A program made the position numbers and the translations under genes. This document shows positions 23,336 to 31,915 of a DNA stretch of 64,000 nt, in pieces (the first letter of the stretch is position 1; every line of letters begins with the position of its first letter). The notes beneath the pieces are model-generated. The model ran no database searches. It was not told the origin of the DNA and saw nothing but the letters and a program-made list of their open reading frames with translations. The stretch comes from JACVRM01 sp963839815. Its GTDB lineage: Bacteria > Actinomycetota > Thermoleophilia > Gaiellales > Gaiellaceae. The DNA is taken from NCBI GenBank assembly GCA_963839815.1, contig CAWIWF010000007.1, positions 1 to 64,000 on the forward strand. Direction: 5' to 3'.

Positions 23336-23808
23336 GCGTCGATCTTCGGGCCGCGATGCCGTCCGACGCCGAGACGCTCTTTCGCATCCAGCGAGCCGCG
23401 TCACTGGCCGCGTTCGGGCACATGTTCCCGCCCGAGCGCCATCCGTACCCGGACGAGGCCGTCCGGGCCGAGTGGGCGATCAGGCTCGCCGGCGGGGAGA
23501 TCGAGACGCTCGTCGGCCAGTACCGGGGCAAGACGGTGGGCTACGTGTCGTATGCGCCGGAGCAGCTCGTCTCGCTCTTCGTCCTGCCGGACGTCCAGGG
23601 CCTCGGCATCGGCTCCGCCCTGCACGATGCGGCGCTCGCCGCGCAGGCCGACCTCGGCGCTGCCGTGTGCCGGCTCTGGGTGCTCGAGCAGAACGGCCCT
23701 GCCCGCGGCTTCTACGAGCGGCGCGGCTGGTCACCCGACGGCCGCGAGCGGACGGCCACATACCCGCCGCACCCGCCGGAGCTCGGCTACTCGGTCGTCG
23801 TCCCCTAG
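23332..23808 (+). CDS. GNAT-family N-acetyltransferase
   Basis: This 158-residue acetyl-CoA-dependent acyltransferase has the GNAT core. The N-terminal strand is VDLRAAMPSDAETLFRIQRA, then GYVSYAPEQLVSLFVLPDVQ, motif A with acetyl-CoA-binding QGLGIGSALHDAAL, and the C-terminal NGPARGFYERRGW typical of the family. Substrate unknown. ATG at 23332 lies directly after the tRNA terminator, so it may be translated from a transcript coming from upstream or from an unseen promoter. Confidence 0.88.
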   Translation: MSVDLRAAMPSDAETLFRIQRAASLAAFGHMFPPERHPYPDEAVRAEWAIRLAGGEIETLVGQYRGKTVGYVSYAPEQLVSLFVLPDVQGLGIGSALHDAALAAQADLGAAVCRLWVLEQNGPARGFYERRGWSPDGRERTATYPPHPPELGYSVVVP

Positions 23809-23870
23809 AGGCCCCTGGCGCTCGCGCGCGGGGATGAGGCCACCCCGAGGCAGGGGTTGGTTTACGCGCT

Positions 23871-23898
23871 CGGTGTCCGAACACCGCGCGGGTAGGCT
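23871..23898 (+). promoter_or_regulatory. Operator-like palindrome and -10 box before the ABC exporter
   Basis: CGGTGT-CCGA-ACACCG (23871-23886) is a 6-bp inverted repeat, and TAGGCT (23893-23898) is a -10-like box 8 bases before the GTG at 23907. The palindrome would sit between -35 and -10, where a repressor could block transcription. Confidence 0.4.
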
Positions 23899-23906
23899 CC
23901 TGCTCC

Positions 23907-24902
23907 GTGGGGAGCGGAGGTGGCGCGATCGAGGTGCAGGGGCTCGAGCGCACGTTCAAGGACGTGCACGCGGTCCGCGGCATCGACCTGACCGTCGCCG
24001 ACGGCGAGATCTACGGCTTCCTCGGGCCGAACGGCGCCGGCAAGTCGACCACGGTGCACATGCTCACGACGCTGCTGCCGCCGAGCGCCGGCAGCGCCCG
24101 CGTGGGGGGCTTCGACGTCGAGCGCGAGGGGCCGCAGGTCCGGCGTGTGATCGGCGCTGCGCTCCAGGAGGCGGCGCTCGATCCGCTGCTCACCGGCCGC
24201 GAGCACCTCAAGCTGCAGATGGCGCTGCACGCGATCGGCCGGCGCGAGCGCGGCGAGCGAGCGGCGGCGCTCCTCGATCGCGTCGGTCTCACCGAGGCTG
24301 GCGACCGCAAGGTGCGGACGTACTCCGGTGGCATGAAGCGCCGGCTCGACCTGGCGCTCGCCCTTGTCCACGAGCCGCGCATCCTCTTCCTCGACGAGCC
24401 CACGACGGGCCTCGACCCGCAGAGCCGCAGCGCGCTCTGGGAGGAGGTCGGGCGGCTCGCCAAGGACGAAGGCGTCACGGTCTTCCTGACAACCCAGTAC
24501 CTGGAGGAGGCCGACGTGCTCGCGAACCGCGTCGGGATCATCGACAAGGGCCGGATCGTGGCCGAGGGCACGCCGGCCGAGCTCAAGGCGACGATCGGGC
24601 GGCCAAGTGTCGAGGCGGTGCCGGCCGAGCCGGAAGACCGCGACGCGATCATGCAGGTGCTCGAGCGCTACGGCGAGCCGATCGCCGCCGCCCGCGGCGT
24701 CGCCGTGCGGCTGCGGGACGCCGACCTGGGCCTCGCCGGCATCGTGCGCGCCCTCGACGCCGAGGGCGTTCACGTGAACGACCTGACGCTGCACGCGCCC
24801 ACGCTCGACGACGTCTTTCTCGCCAAGACCGGGCGCCTCCTCGAGGGAGCGGCTGCCAACGGCCAGCCCGAGGGCGACTCGGAAGCGGCCGCGACCCGTT
24901 GA
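23907..24902 (+). CDS. ABC exporter ATPase, DrrA type
   Basis: This 331-residue ATP-binding subunit is of the daunorubicin-resistance (DrrA) type. Walker A is FLGPNGAGKSTTVHML, the Q loop is GAALQEAALDP, the signature is YSGGMKRRLDLALAL, Walker B is RILFLDEPTTGLDPQS, and the H-loop position reads FLTTQYLEEADVLANRV, with Q in place of the usual H. That is common in this subfamily. A C-terminal accessory region of about 100 residues ends DVFLAKTGR. It should energise the two permeases that follow for drug or lipid export. The stop overlaps the TTG of the first permease. Confidence 0.92.
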   Translation: MGSGGGAIEVQGLERTFKDVHAVRGIDLTVADGEIYGFLGPNGAGKSTTVHMLTTLLPPSAGSARVGGFDVEREGPQVRRVIGAALQEAALDPLLTGREHLKLQMALHAIGRRERGERAAALLDRVGLTEAGDRKVRTYSGGMKRRLDLALALVHEPRILFLDEPTTGLDPQSRSALWEEVGRLAKDEGVTVFLTTQYLEEADVLANRVGIIDKGRIVAEGTPAELKATIGRPSVEAVPAEPEDRDAIMQVLERYGEPIAAARGVAVRLRDADLGLAGIVRALDAEGVHVNDLTLHAPTLDDVFLAKTGRLLEGAAANGQPEGDSEAAATR

Positions 24903-25678
24903 CGAGGATCTTCGCCGGACAGGTCGGCAGCCTCGCCGCGCGGTCGGTCGTGCGGCAAGTGCGCCAGCCGGCGCACGTGTTCCCACCTCTGCTCTTCCCG
25001 CTCGCCCTGCTCGCGGTCAACTCCGGCGGGCTCGCCGCCGCAACCCGCCTCCCCGGGTTCCCCAGCGACTCCTTCCTCGCGTTCGCCCTCGCCGTCCCGT
25101 TCGTCCAGGGCGCGCTGTTCGCGACGCTGAACGGCGGCGCCGACCTCGCGCGTGACATCCAGACGGGGTTCCTGAACCGGCTCTCGCTGACGCCGATGCG
25201 CGGGTCGGCGCTGATCGCCGGCCAGCTCGCGGGCGTCGTCATCCAGGGTGTCTTCCAGGCGGTCGTCTACCTGGCCGTCGGCCTTGCCGTCGGCGTCCGG
25301 CTGGAGTCCGGCGTCCTCGGCGCGGGTGCCCTGCTGCTGCTCGCCGCAGTCATCGCGCTCGGTTTCGGCGCCGTCGGGACGTTCGTCGCACTGCGAACAG
25401 GCTCGGGAGAGGCGACCCAGGCGACGTTCCCGCTCTTCTTCGTGTTCCTCTTCATCTCCTCGATGAACATGCCGCGCGACCTGATCGAGATCGACTGGTT
25501 TCGCTGGGCGGCGACGGCCAATCCCGTCTCGTACCTGATCGAGGGGATCCGCAGCCTCATCATCGAAGGCTGGGACGGAGAGGCACTCCTGCTCGCGTTC
25601 GTCGTCGCGATCCTGTTCGCCGCCGTCGCAATCAGCCTCTCGGCCTGGTCGCTCAAGGTGAGGCTGACGCGCACATGA
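24899..25678 (+). CDS. ABC-2 type permease (first of pair)
   Basis: A 259-residue membrane protein with six hydrophobic segments and the ABC-2 pattern: RSVVRQVRQPAHVFPPLLFPL at the first helix, DIQTGFLNRLSLTPMRGSAL (the coupling-loop region), GFGAVGTFVALRTGSGEATQ and SSMNMPRDLIEIDWFRWAA near the end. TTG at 24899 overlaps the ATPase stop (TTGA). Its own TGA overlaps the second permease ATG. Together they form a three-gene DrrABC-like exporter; the substrate cannot be predicted. Confidence 0.88.
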   Translation: MTRIFAGQVGSLAARSVVRQVRQPAHVFPPLLFPLALLAVNSGGLAAATRLPGFPSDSFLAFALAVPFVQGALFATLNGGADLARDIQTGFLNRLSLTPMRGSALIAGQLAGVVIQGVFQAVVYLAVGLAVGVRLESGVLGAGALLLLAAVIALGFGAVGTFVALRTGSGEATQATFPLFFVFLFISSMNMPRDLIEIDWFRWAATANPVSYLIEGIRSLIIEGWDGEALLLAFVVAILFAAVAISLSAWSLKVRLTRT

Positions 25679-26478
25679 CGCCCTCGGCGGCCCACCCGAC
25701 CGGTGTCCGCTCGTTCCTCTCGGTTGCCTTCGGCCTGTCCTGGCGCGTGCTCTGGAAGATCCTCCGCAACCCGTCGCTGCTCCTGCCGCAGCTCGCCTTC
25801 CCGCTCTTCTTCTTCACCGCGTTCGCCGGCGGCCTCTCGCGCGTCGAGGACCTGCCCGGATTCACCTTCCCGGCGGGCTACACGGCCTTCCAGTTCGTCT
25901 TCGTCCTGCTTCAGTCAGCGGCGTTCGGTGGCGTGTTCACCGGCTTCGGGATCGCCTCCGACTTCGAGTACGGGTTCACGCGGCGCCTGTTCGTCGCGGC
26001 GCCCCGGCGCAGCGCCCTGGTCGCCGGCTACGCCTTCGCCGCGATCGCGCGCTGGTTCATCACCGCGGCGCTGCTCACCGCCGTCGCGCTCGTCGCCGGC
26101 ATGGACATCGGCGGCAACGGGGTCGACCTGGTGGCGATGTACACGCTGGCGCTGATGGTCAACATCGCCGCGCTCCTCTGGGCCTGTGGCGTGGCGATGC
26201 GCATCCGCTCGATGCAGGCGGGGCCCGTGATGCAGCTGCCGGTCTTCCTGATCCTCTTCTTCGCGCCGGTGTACGTGCCGCTCGATCTGCTCGACGGCTG
26301 GTTGCACGCCGTGGCGACGGCCAATCCGATCACGCGCCTGCTCGAGGCGGGCCGTGACTTCATCGCAGGCGAGCCCGCGCACGCCGCGCTCGCCTTCGGG
26401 GTAGCCGCGACCCTCGCCCTCGTGTTCGCGCTCTGGGCGATGCGCGGCCTCCGCCGGGCGGAAGCAGCCGGCCCCTGA
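25675..26478 (+). CDS. ABC-2 type permease (second of pair)
   Basis: A 267-residue six-helix ABC-2 permease homologous to the preceding gene (ILRNPSLLLPQLAFPLFFFT, DFEYGFTRRLFVAAPRRSAL, PVFLILFFAPVYVPLDLLDG, ATANPITRLLEAGRDF). ATG at 25675 overlaps the previous stop. It ends the exporter operon. A short palindrome (26477-26490) spans its stop codon and that of the converging protease gene. Confidence 0.88.
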   Translation: MTPSAAHPTGVRSFLSVAFGLSWRVLWKILRNPSLLLPQLAFPLFFFTAFAGGLSRVEDLPGFTFPAGYTAFQFVFVLLQSAAFGGVFTGFGIASDFEYGFTRRLFVAAPRRSALVAGYAFAAIARWFITAALLTAVALVAGMDIGGNGVDLVAMYTLALMVNIAALLWACGVAMRIRSMQAGPVMQLPVFLILFFAPVYVPLDLLDGWLHAVATANPITRLLEAGRDFIAGEPAHAALAFGVAATLALVFALWAMRGLRRAEAAGP

Positions 26479-26482
26479 CGCG

Positions 26483-29380
26483 CTAGCGTCCGACGACGCG
26501 GCTGAAGCGGCGCACGACCGAGTTGCCCGCGGCGCTCACTCGCACCGTGCCGGTGAGCCGGCGGCCGGCCGCCCAGGTCGGCACGGCCCAGGCGCATCGG
26601 GCGACGCCGGCCCGCAACGTCCGCTGGGTGCGGGGCACCACGTACCGGCCGATCCGGGCCGAGCAGCCGAGCTGCCCGTGCAGGGCCGCGCCGCTCCGGC
26701 GGGCGACCGTGATCGTCACAGCGAAGCGCCGGCCTGCGAGCGCCCGACGGGACAGGCGGAGTGTCGACGCAGCCAGGCCCGTCGCCGCGCGCGCCGCCAC
26801 CGTTCTCGTCACGGTCGAATGCGCGCTGGTGGAGCCGGCGGCGTTGGTGGCGGTCACGACCGCGCGGAAGCGCGCGCCGACATCGGCGTTCCGCAGTACG
26901 AAGCGACGCGCGGTGGCTCCGTCGACGAAGGCGCACGCGCTCCGGACGCACCGCCACCAGCGGTAGCTGTAGCTCGAGGCGTCCCGCCAGGTACCCGTCG
27001 ACGCTGTGAGGGCTCGCCCGGCGCGCGGCGTGCCGGCGACGGTCGGCGGAGCGACGCTCTGAGGCGGGACCGGCGCGACGGCTGCCGTTGGCGCCGAGCT
27101 CGCGGCCGTGGCACCGCCGCGGTTCGTGGCAGTCACGGCTGCGCGCAACGTGCGCCCGACGTCTGTAGACGTGACGACATATGTGCTGCCGGCGGCGCCG
27201 AGGGACGTACAGGCCGAGCCGTCCACATCGCACCGCAGCCAGGCGAAGGCGTACGCGAGGGGCCCGAGGCCGCTCCAGCCGCCGATGGTCGCGCTCAGCG
27301 TCTCGCCGACGCGCGCGCGGCCCGAGATCGCCGGCAGCCCGGTGTTCTTCGGTGCCGGGGGCGCCACCAGCGCCGTGGGCGCGGACGTCGCGGTCGTCCC
27401 GCCGCCGCCGTTGATCGCCGTCACGTCCACGCGGAGCGTGGCATCCACATCGGCCGGGGAGACCGCGTATGACTGGTCGAGCGCAGAGCCGATGTCGCTG
27501 CATGCGCCTCCGCCGGCGTCGCAGCGCCGCCACTGGTAGGCGTACAGCACGACGGCGGGGCCCGTCCAGGCGCCGGTCGTCGCGGTCAGCGTCCGGTCCT
27601 GCTGCGCCGTGCCAGAGATCGAGGGCGAACCTGTGTTGGTCGGCGCTGCGGGCGCCGGGTTGTGTCCCGCGGGAACGGCGCCCAGGGAGAGCAGCCCGGC
27701 GCCGTAGAGCGTGTCCCTGCCAGGCACGCCCAGGTCGGCCGTGCGCGCCTCGAGCTCCGCATGCAGCTGGGCCGGAGTTGAGGCGGGGCTCACCTGCTTG
27801 AGCAGCGCGGCGGCAGCGGCGACGTGAGGCGCCGCCGCCGAGGTGCCGAAGAACCCGGACACGTCGGCGCCGCAGTTCACGAACGGGCCTTGCGTCGCAG
27901 AGGAGACGCCGTCGGGGCCCGCCACATCAGGCTTCGCCACGGCCGGATCGAGCGTCGGCCCTCGCGAGGAGAACGGCTCGATGCTCTTGTCGGCCCAGCA
28001 CACGGCCGTGACCGTCAGCACGCTCGGCGAGGCGGCCGGCTCGAGCAGGCTCCCCTCGGCGACCGCGATCCCGCCGGCAGCGGGCCGGACGAAGTCGTGC
28101 GTCGTGAAGAGGTCGAAGCGAGGCGTCACCGTTGCCGAGTAACGGCGGATCGCGAGGTACAGGTCGGGCGCGCCGCCCTTCATGGTGGGATTCGGGTTCG
28201 CGTAGCAGAGCTCTTCGACGGGGCTCTGGGAGCCAGATTGCACGTTCGTCGACCGCGCCACGAAGTCGGCGGGGGAGACCGTGCCCGGCGGGTAGAGGTA
28301 GAGGTCGTAGTCCTGGGCCGAGCCGGGCCAGTCGTCCCAGCGCAGATAGGCGCAGAGCTCCTCCCCCTGAGGCACGGCGACTCCGTTGCCCTCGAACACG
28401 ACCTCGGGGGCGAACTCGAACTCGTGCCAGCCGTCCCCGTCGTCGTCCATGAACGAGCCGCTCCAGTGCCGGCCCGCCTCGTTCCCGGCGGCGTTGACCC
28501 AGAGGATGCCGTTCGCCCGCGCATCGGCGGCGATGCCGTCGGGGGTGGTGGGCCCGCCGGAGCCGTCGCCGCGCGCGGTGTTGTGCCAGCCGACCGAGTG
28601 GTTGACGATGTGCACGCCCTTTGACTTCGCGTAGTCCTTGGCCTGGGCGAGCGTCACGAGGCTGTCGGCGCAGATGAGGAGCAGGGCAGCGGCCGGTGCG
28701 ACCTCGTGTACGACTTCGGCCACGGCCGTGCCGTGGTCGCTCGCATCTGCGTCGAAGCCGTCGGGGCCGCAGAAGTCCGCGGTGGCCACACCCGCCGGGA
28801 GCTCGCCTTCGTCCCGGCGCGCCTGCCAGCCGGCGAAGCCGACGTCGATGACGGCGATCTCGACTCCAGCGCCGCCGTTGCCGGCGGCGATCCAGTCATC
28901 CGCGCGCGTGCTGGCGACGCCCTCGCCCGTGACCGCAAGCGGTTGGGGCCGTGCGAGTGGCTCCACCGCGCGGACGTCCGGGTCGGCGGCGAGCTCATCG
29001 AGCACACCGGCCGGCACGCTCGCCTCGAGCAGTCCCTGGTAGCGCGCGTCGACCGCGCCTCCTGCGGTGCGGATCGCCGCAGCCGCGGCCGCCGGGTCGT
29101 CTCCGGCGTGAACCTCGACCTGCACCCGCCCGCCGGCCAGGTCCAGTCCGAGGCGGTTGGCAGCTGCGGCGTGATCCTCCGCACGTGCCAGGCGTGCGAG
29201 CGACGAGTCGAGAGAGGCAGCCTTCACGGCCGTCGGGGGCCGGTCCCGCAGCTCCAGACCGCCGGAGGGCTCGTGCGCCGCGGCACCGGTCGCGACGAGC
29301 GCGCAGGTTGCCAGCGCTGCCCCGACCGTGATCGGACGGCGCAGCGCCCCAGTGATGCGGCGTGACTCTCTGATCCCCAT
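26483..29380 (-). CDS. Secreted subtilisin-like serine protease with three Ig-like repeats
   Basis: A 965-residue S8 peptidase. A signal peptide (RRPITVGAALATCALVATGA) leads to a propeptide-like region, then the catalytic domain with Asp179 (AVIDVGF), His216 (SDHGTAVAEVV), oxyanion Asn300 (NAAGNEAG) and Ser514 (FFGTSAAAPHVAA). An insert in the middle of the domain is rich in Asp (SFMDDDGDGWHEFEF) and may bind calcium. Three Ig-like repeats of about 90 residues follow, each with a pair of cysteines about 6-7 residues apart and an SPADVDATLRVDVTAING-like strand. A basic beta-rich C-terminal domain ends the protein. ATG at 29380 follows a GAGGGAGGGG ribosome site. Extracellular; substrate unknown. 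Confidence 0.9.
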   Translation of the reverse strand: MGIRESRRITGALRRPITVGAALATCALVATGAAAHEPSGGLELRDRPPTAVKAASLDSSLARLARAEDHAAAANRLGLDLAGGRVQVEVHAGDDPAAAAAAIRTAGGAVDARYQGLLEASVPAGVLDELAADPDVRAVEPLARPQPLAVTGEGVASTRADDWIAAGNGGAGVEIAVIDVGFAGWQARRDEGELPAGVATADFCGPDGFDADASDHGTAVAEVVHEVAPAAALLLICADSLVTLAQAKDYAKSKGVHIVNHSVGWHNTARGDGSGGPTTPDGIAADARANGILWVNAAGNEAGRHWSGSFMDDDGDGWHEFEFAPEVVFEGNGVAVPQGEELCAYLRWDDWPGSAQDYDLYLYPPGTVSPADFVARSTNVQSGSQSPVEELCYANPNPTMKGGAPDLYLAIRRYSATVTPRFDLFTTHDFVRPAAGGIAVAEGSLLEPAASPSVLTVTAVCWADKSIEPFSSRGPTLDPAVAKPDVAGPDGVSSATQGPFVNCGADVSGFFGTSAAAPHVAAAAALLKQVSPASTPAQLHAELEARTADLGVPGRDTLYGAGLLSLGAVPAGHNPAPAAPTNTGSPSISGTAQQDRTLTATTGAWTGPAVVLYAYQWRRCDAGGGACSDIGSALDQSYAVSPADVDATLRVDVTAINGGGGTTATSAPTALVAPPAPKNTGLPAISGRARVGETLSATIGGWSGLGPLAYAFAWLRCDVDGSACTSLGAAGSTYVVTSTDVGRTLRAAVTATNRGGATAASSAPTAAVAPVPPQSVAPPTVAGTPRAGRALTASTGTWRDASSYSYRWWRCVRSACAFVDGATARRFVLRNADVGARFRAVVTATNAAGSTSAHSTVTRTVAARAATGLAASTLRLSRRALAGRRFAVTITVARRSGAALHGQLGCSARIGRYVVPRTQRTLRAGVARCAWAVPTWAAGRRLTGTVRVSAAGNSVVRRFSRVVGR

Positions 29381-29493
29381 GTCCCCTCCCTCGCGCGCGC
29401 GAGGTGCCGCCCATTCTGCTCCCTCCCGGCCGCAGATGCCAACCCAAAGTGGTGCTCGGGCGCGCCTGAGGTCGCAGTCCGGCCAGAGCCGCC

Positions 29494-29499
29494 TAGACT
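29494..29499 (+). promoter_or_regulatory. -10 box of the FIST gene (TAGACT)
   Basis: TAGACT ends 6 bases before the GTG at 29506, so the mRNA would begin at the start codon (leaderless). No ribosome site is visible. Confidence 0.5.
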
Positions 29500-29505
29500 C
29501 AGACA

Positions 29506-30690
29506 GTGATCGAGTCGGGGGAGCTCGCGGCAACGCGGATCGGCACGGGCCTGTCGGAAGCAGCGCAACCGGAGACGGCCGGCCGGGAGGCCGCCCGCCA
29601 GGCAGCGTCGAGCGTGGGGGCAGGCGGGGTCGACCTCGCCTACCTCTTTCTCTCTGCCGCTCACCTCGACGACGTCGAGGCGGCGGTCGCAGCCGTCCTC
29701 GGCGAGCTCGCGCCGCGGCACCTGATCGGGTGTGTCGCCGACGGGGTCGTCGGCCGCGAGCGAGAGCTCGAGAGCGGGCCCGGCGCCGCTGTGTGGGCCG
29801 CCCAGCTGCCTCCCGGCGCCGAGATCGACGTGTTCCACGCGACGTCGGTCGGCGGCGAGAACGGCGCGGTCATCAGCGGCGTCCCCCCGCTCGAGCAGCC
29901 GGACCTCGTGACGCTGCTCGTCGACCCATACACCTTTCCGGCCGCGCCGTTCCTCGCACGGCTCAGCGACGAGCAGCCCGGGCTTCCGCTCGTCGGTGGG
30001 CTGGCCACAGGGGGCCATCCCGGCGAGTCCGTCCTCATTGTCGACGACCGCGTCGTGACCGACGGCGCCGTCGGCGCGGTGGTCAGCGGCGCCCCTGTTC
30101 GAACCGTCGTCTCGCAGGGATGTGCTCCGATCGGACGCGAGGCGGTGATCACCGCCGCCGAGGGCAACGTCGTGTACGAGCTGGCCGGCAAGCCTGCCCT
30201 CATGCGGCTGCAGCACGAGATCGCGTCGCTCACGCCCGAGGAGCGAATGCTGGCGGCCCGCGGGGTGCTCGCCGGCCTGGTGATCGACGAAAACCGCTCC
30301 GAGTACGCGCGAGGCGATTACCTCATCCGCGGCCTGCTCGGCGCGGACGAGGACTCCGGCGCGATCGCCGTCGGCGAGCCGGTGCGCGTTGGTCAGACCC
30401 TGCGGTTCCACGTCCGCGACGCGGCGACCGCAGATCAGGACCTGCAAGGCGCGCTCGAGCGCGCGCTCGATGGCGGTCGCCGATCAGCAGGTGCGCTGCT
30501 CTTCACCTGCAACGGCCGCGGGGCAAGCCTCTTCGGCGAGCCTGACCACGACGCGCGCGTCGCCGGCGACGTGCTCGGCGCCGGAGCGGTCGCCGGATTC
30601 TTCTGCGCCGGCGAGATCGGTCCCGTCGGCGGACGGTCGTTCGTCCACGGCTATACGGCCACGCTGGCGGTCTTCCTCGACGAGCAGTGA
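29506..30690 (+). CDS. FIST N- and C-domain sensory protein
   Basis: A 394-residue FIST protein. The N-terminal domain has VDLAYLFLSAAHLDDVEAAV, RHLIGCVADGVVGRERELES and GLPLVGGLATGGHPGESVL. The C-terminal domain has YLIRGLLGADEDSGAIAVGE, ALLFTCNGRGASLFGEPDHD and VAGFFCAGEIGPVGG. FIST domains are thought to sense small ligands such as amino acids. No kinase or other output domain is fused or adjacent. GTG at 29506 appears leaderless. The stop overlaps the GTG of the VOC gene. Confidence 0.9.
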   Translation: MIESGELAATRIGTGLSEAAQPETAGREAARQAASSVGAGGVDLAYLFLSAAHLDDVEAAVAAVLGELAPRHLIGCVADGVVGRERELESGPGAAVWAAQLPPGAEIDVFHATSVGGENGAVISGVPPLEQPDLVTLLVDPYTFPAAPFLARLSDEQPGLPLVGGLATGGHPGESVLIVDDRVVTDGAVGAVVSGAPVRTVVSQGCAPIGREAVITAAEGNVVYELAGKPALMRLQHEIASLTPEERMLAARGVLAGLVIDENRSEYARGDYLIRGLLGADEDSGAIAVGEPVRVGQTLRFHVRDAATADQDLQGALERALDGGRRSAGALLFTCNGRGASLFGEPDHDARVAGDVLGAGAVAGFFCAGEIGPVGGRSFVHGYTATLAVFLDEQ

Positions 30691-31145
30691 CGGCGGACGG
30701 CTCCCGCAGGGCGCGGTTGATCGGGATCAACCACGTTGCGCTGCCGGTCGGCTCCGTCGACGACGCGCTCGAGTTCTACGGCCGGTTCTTCGAGGTCGAG
30801 CTCCGGGGCCGGGTGCCGGGCATGGCCTTCGTGGACATGGGCGATCAGTTCGTGGCACTGGCACGGGAGGAGGGCGGGAAACCCGACCGTCACCGGCACG
30901 TCGGTCTCGTCGTTGACGACAAGGAGGGAGTGCGCCGCGCGCTGCAGGCGGCCGGGGTCGCCGTGCAGCCGTCCGGCGGCCTCGACTTCCGGGACCCCTG
31001 GGGCAACAACATCGAGGTCGTCGACTACCGCGACATCCAGTTCACGAAGACGCCGGCGGTGCTGCGGGCGATGGGGGTCCACGGGCTCGAGAAGCGGGAG
31101 GCGGCCCTGCAGGAGCTCCGCGCCAAGGGCATCGAGCCCGGCTAG
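30687..31145 (+). CDS. VOC/glyoxalase-fold protein
   Basis: A 152-residue vicinal-oxygen-chelate protein with two beta-alpha-beta halves: LIGINHVALPVGSVDDALEF (first metal histidine), RHRHVGLVVDDKEGVRRALQ (second histidine) and FRDPWGNNIEVVDYRDIQF (the family's DPxGNxIE glutamate). It is probably a metal-dependent dioxygenase, lyase or binding protein; substrate unknown. GTG at 30687 is coupled to the FIST stop. The stop codon shares CTAG with the converging PAP2 gene. Confidence 0.85.
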   Translation: MTADGSRRARLIGINHVALPVGSVDDALEFYGRFFEVELRGRVPGMAFVDMGDQFVALAREEGGKPDRHRHVGLVVDDKEGVRRALQAAGVAVQPSGGLDFRDPWGNNIEVVDYRDIQFTKTPAVLRAMGVHGLEKREAALQELRAKGIEPG

Positions 31146-31162
31146 TCCGGCGTCCGCCGGGC
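31136..31162. terminator. Inverted repeat across converging stops
   Basis: A 7-bp inverted repeat (31136-31142 with 31156-31162) encloses the shared stop region of the VOC and PAP2 genes and could work as a terminator in both directions. Confidence 0.4.
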
Positions 31163-31819
31163 AAGCGCCGGGATAGCGGCGATCGCGGCGAGGAGGCACG
31201 CAGCGCCGAGCGCCAGCCCCGCGAGCACGTCGCTCGGATAGTGGACGCCCAGCGCGACCCGGCTCAGGGCGACGAGCGCGACGAGGAGCACCGTCGTGGT
31301 CACCACCACCGCGCGGCTCGGCGGATGTGGGCGGTGGAGCACGGCCAGCGCGAGGGCCCCGTAGACGGCGACCGACACGGCCGCGTGGCCGCTCGGGAAG
31401 GAGAAGGTCGAGAGCTCGAGCTCGGCGACCCGAAGTGGCGGGCGGGGCCGCTCGAAGGCGAGCTTCAGCCCGTTGGTCGCCAGTTGCGCAACCAGGTAGG
31501 CGACGACGATCAGCAGTCCGTCTGCCGGACGTCCGAGGCGCACCAGCAACAGGCTCGCGGCGAGCGCCACGACCAGCAGGAACACGCCGCCACCCGCCCT
31601 GGTGATCTGCGCCGCGACGGGGTCGACTGCGGCCGGCTGCTCGCGGTGCACCCAGCGGTTGACGTCGTCGTCCCACGCGACGACGACGGAGCCGGCCTCG
31701 ACGGCGACCGCCAGCGCTGCAAAGAGAAGCAGCGCCACGGCGGCGAGCGCTCCAGCCGCGGTCGCTCGTCGCGCGGCTGGAGCAGGGCGGCGTGCGGTGC
31801 GGCCCCTGAAGGCGGCCAT
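31142..31819 (-). CDS. PAP2-family membrane phosphatase
   Basis: A 225-residue membrane phosphatase with five or six helices and the three phosphatase motifs: KLAFERPRP (KxxxxxxRP), FSFPSGHAAVS (PSGH) and SRVALGVHYPSDVLAG (SRxxxxxHxxxD). Relatives dephosphorylate phosphatidate or undecaprenyl pyrophosphate outside the membrane. The N-terminus is Arg- and Ala-rich (positive-inside). A second PAP2 lies at 47276. ATG at 31819. Confidence 0.88.
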   Translation of the reverse strand: MAAFRGRTARRPAPAARRATAAGALAAVALLLFAALAVAVEAGSVVVAWDDDVNRWVHREQPAAVDPVAAQITRAGGGVFLLVVALAASLLLVRLGRPADGLLIVVAYLVAQLATNGLKLAFERPRPPLRVAELELSTFSFPSGHAAVSVAVYGALALAVLHRPHPPSRAVVVTTTVLLVALVALSRVALGVHYPSDVLAGLALGAACLLAAIAAIPALARRTPD

Positions 31820-31875
31820 GGTCTGACCTTAGCGAGCGACGCTCGAGCCGCCGCACCGGTCCTGCGGCAGAAATA

Positions 31876-31914
31876 GTTAACGAAGCGAATGATTTTCGCT
31901 AAGCTGGTTAACGA
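31876..31914. promoter_or_regulatory. MarR operator region
   Basis: In an A+T-rich island, GTTAACGA occurs twice in direct orientation (31876-31883 and 31907-31914), 31 bases apart (three helical turns). Between them an AGCGAA/TTCGCT inverted repeat lies at 31884-31900. This is a likely binding site for the MarR protein encoded immediately downstream. Confidence 0.55.
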
Positions 31915-31915
31915 T

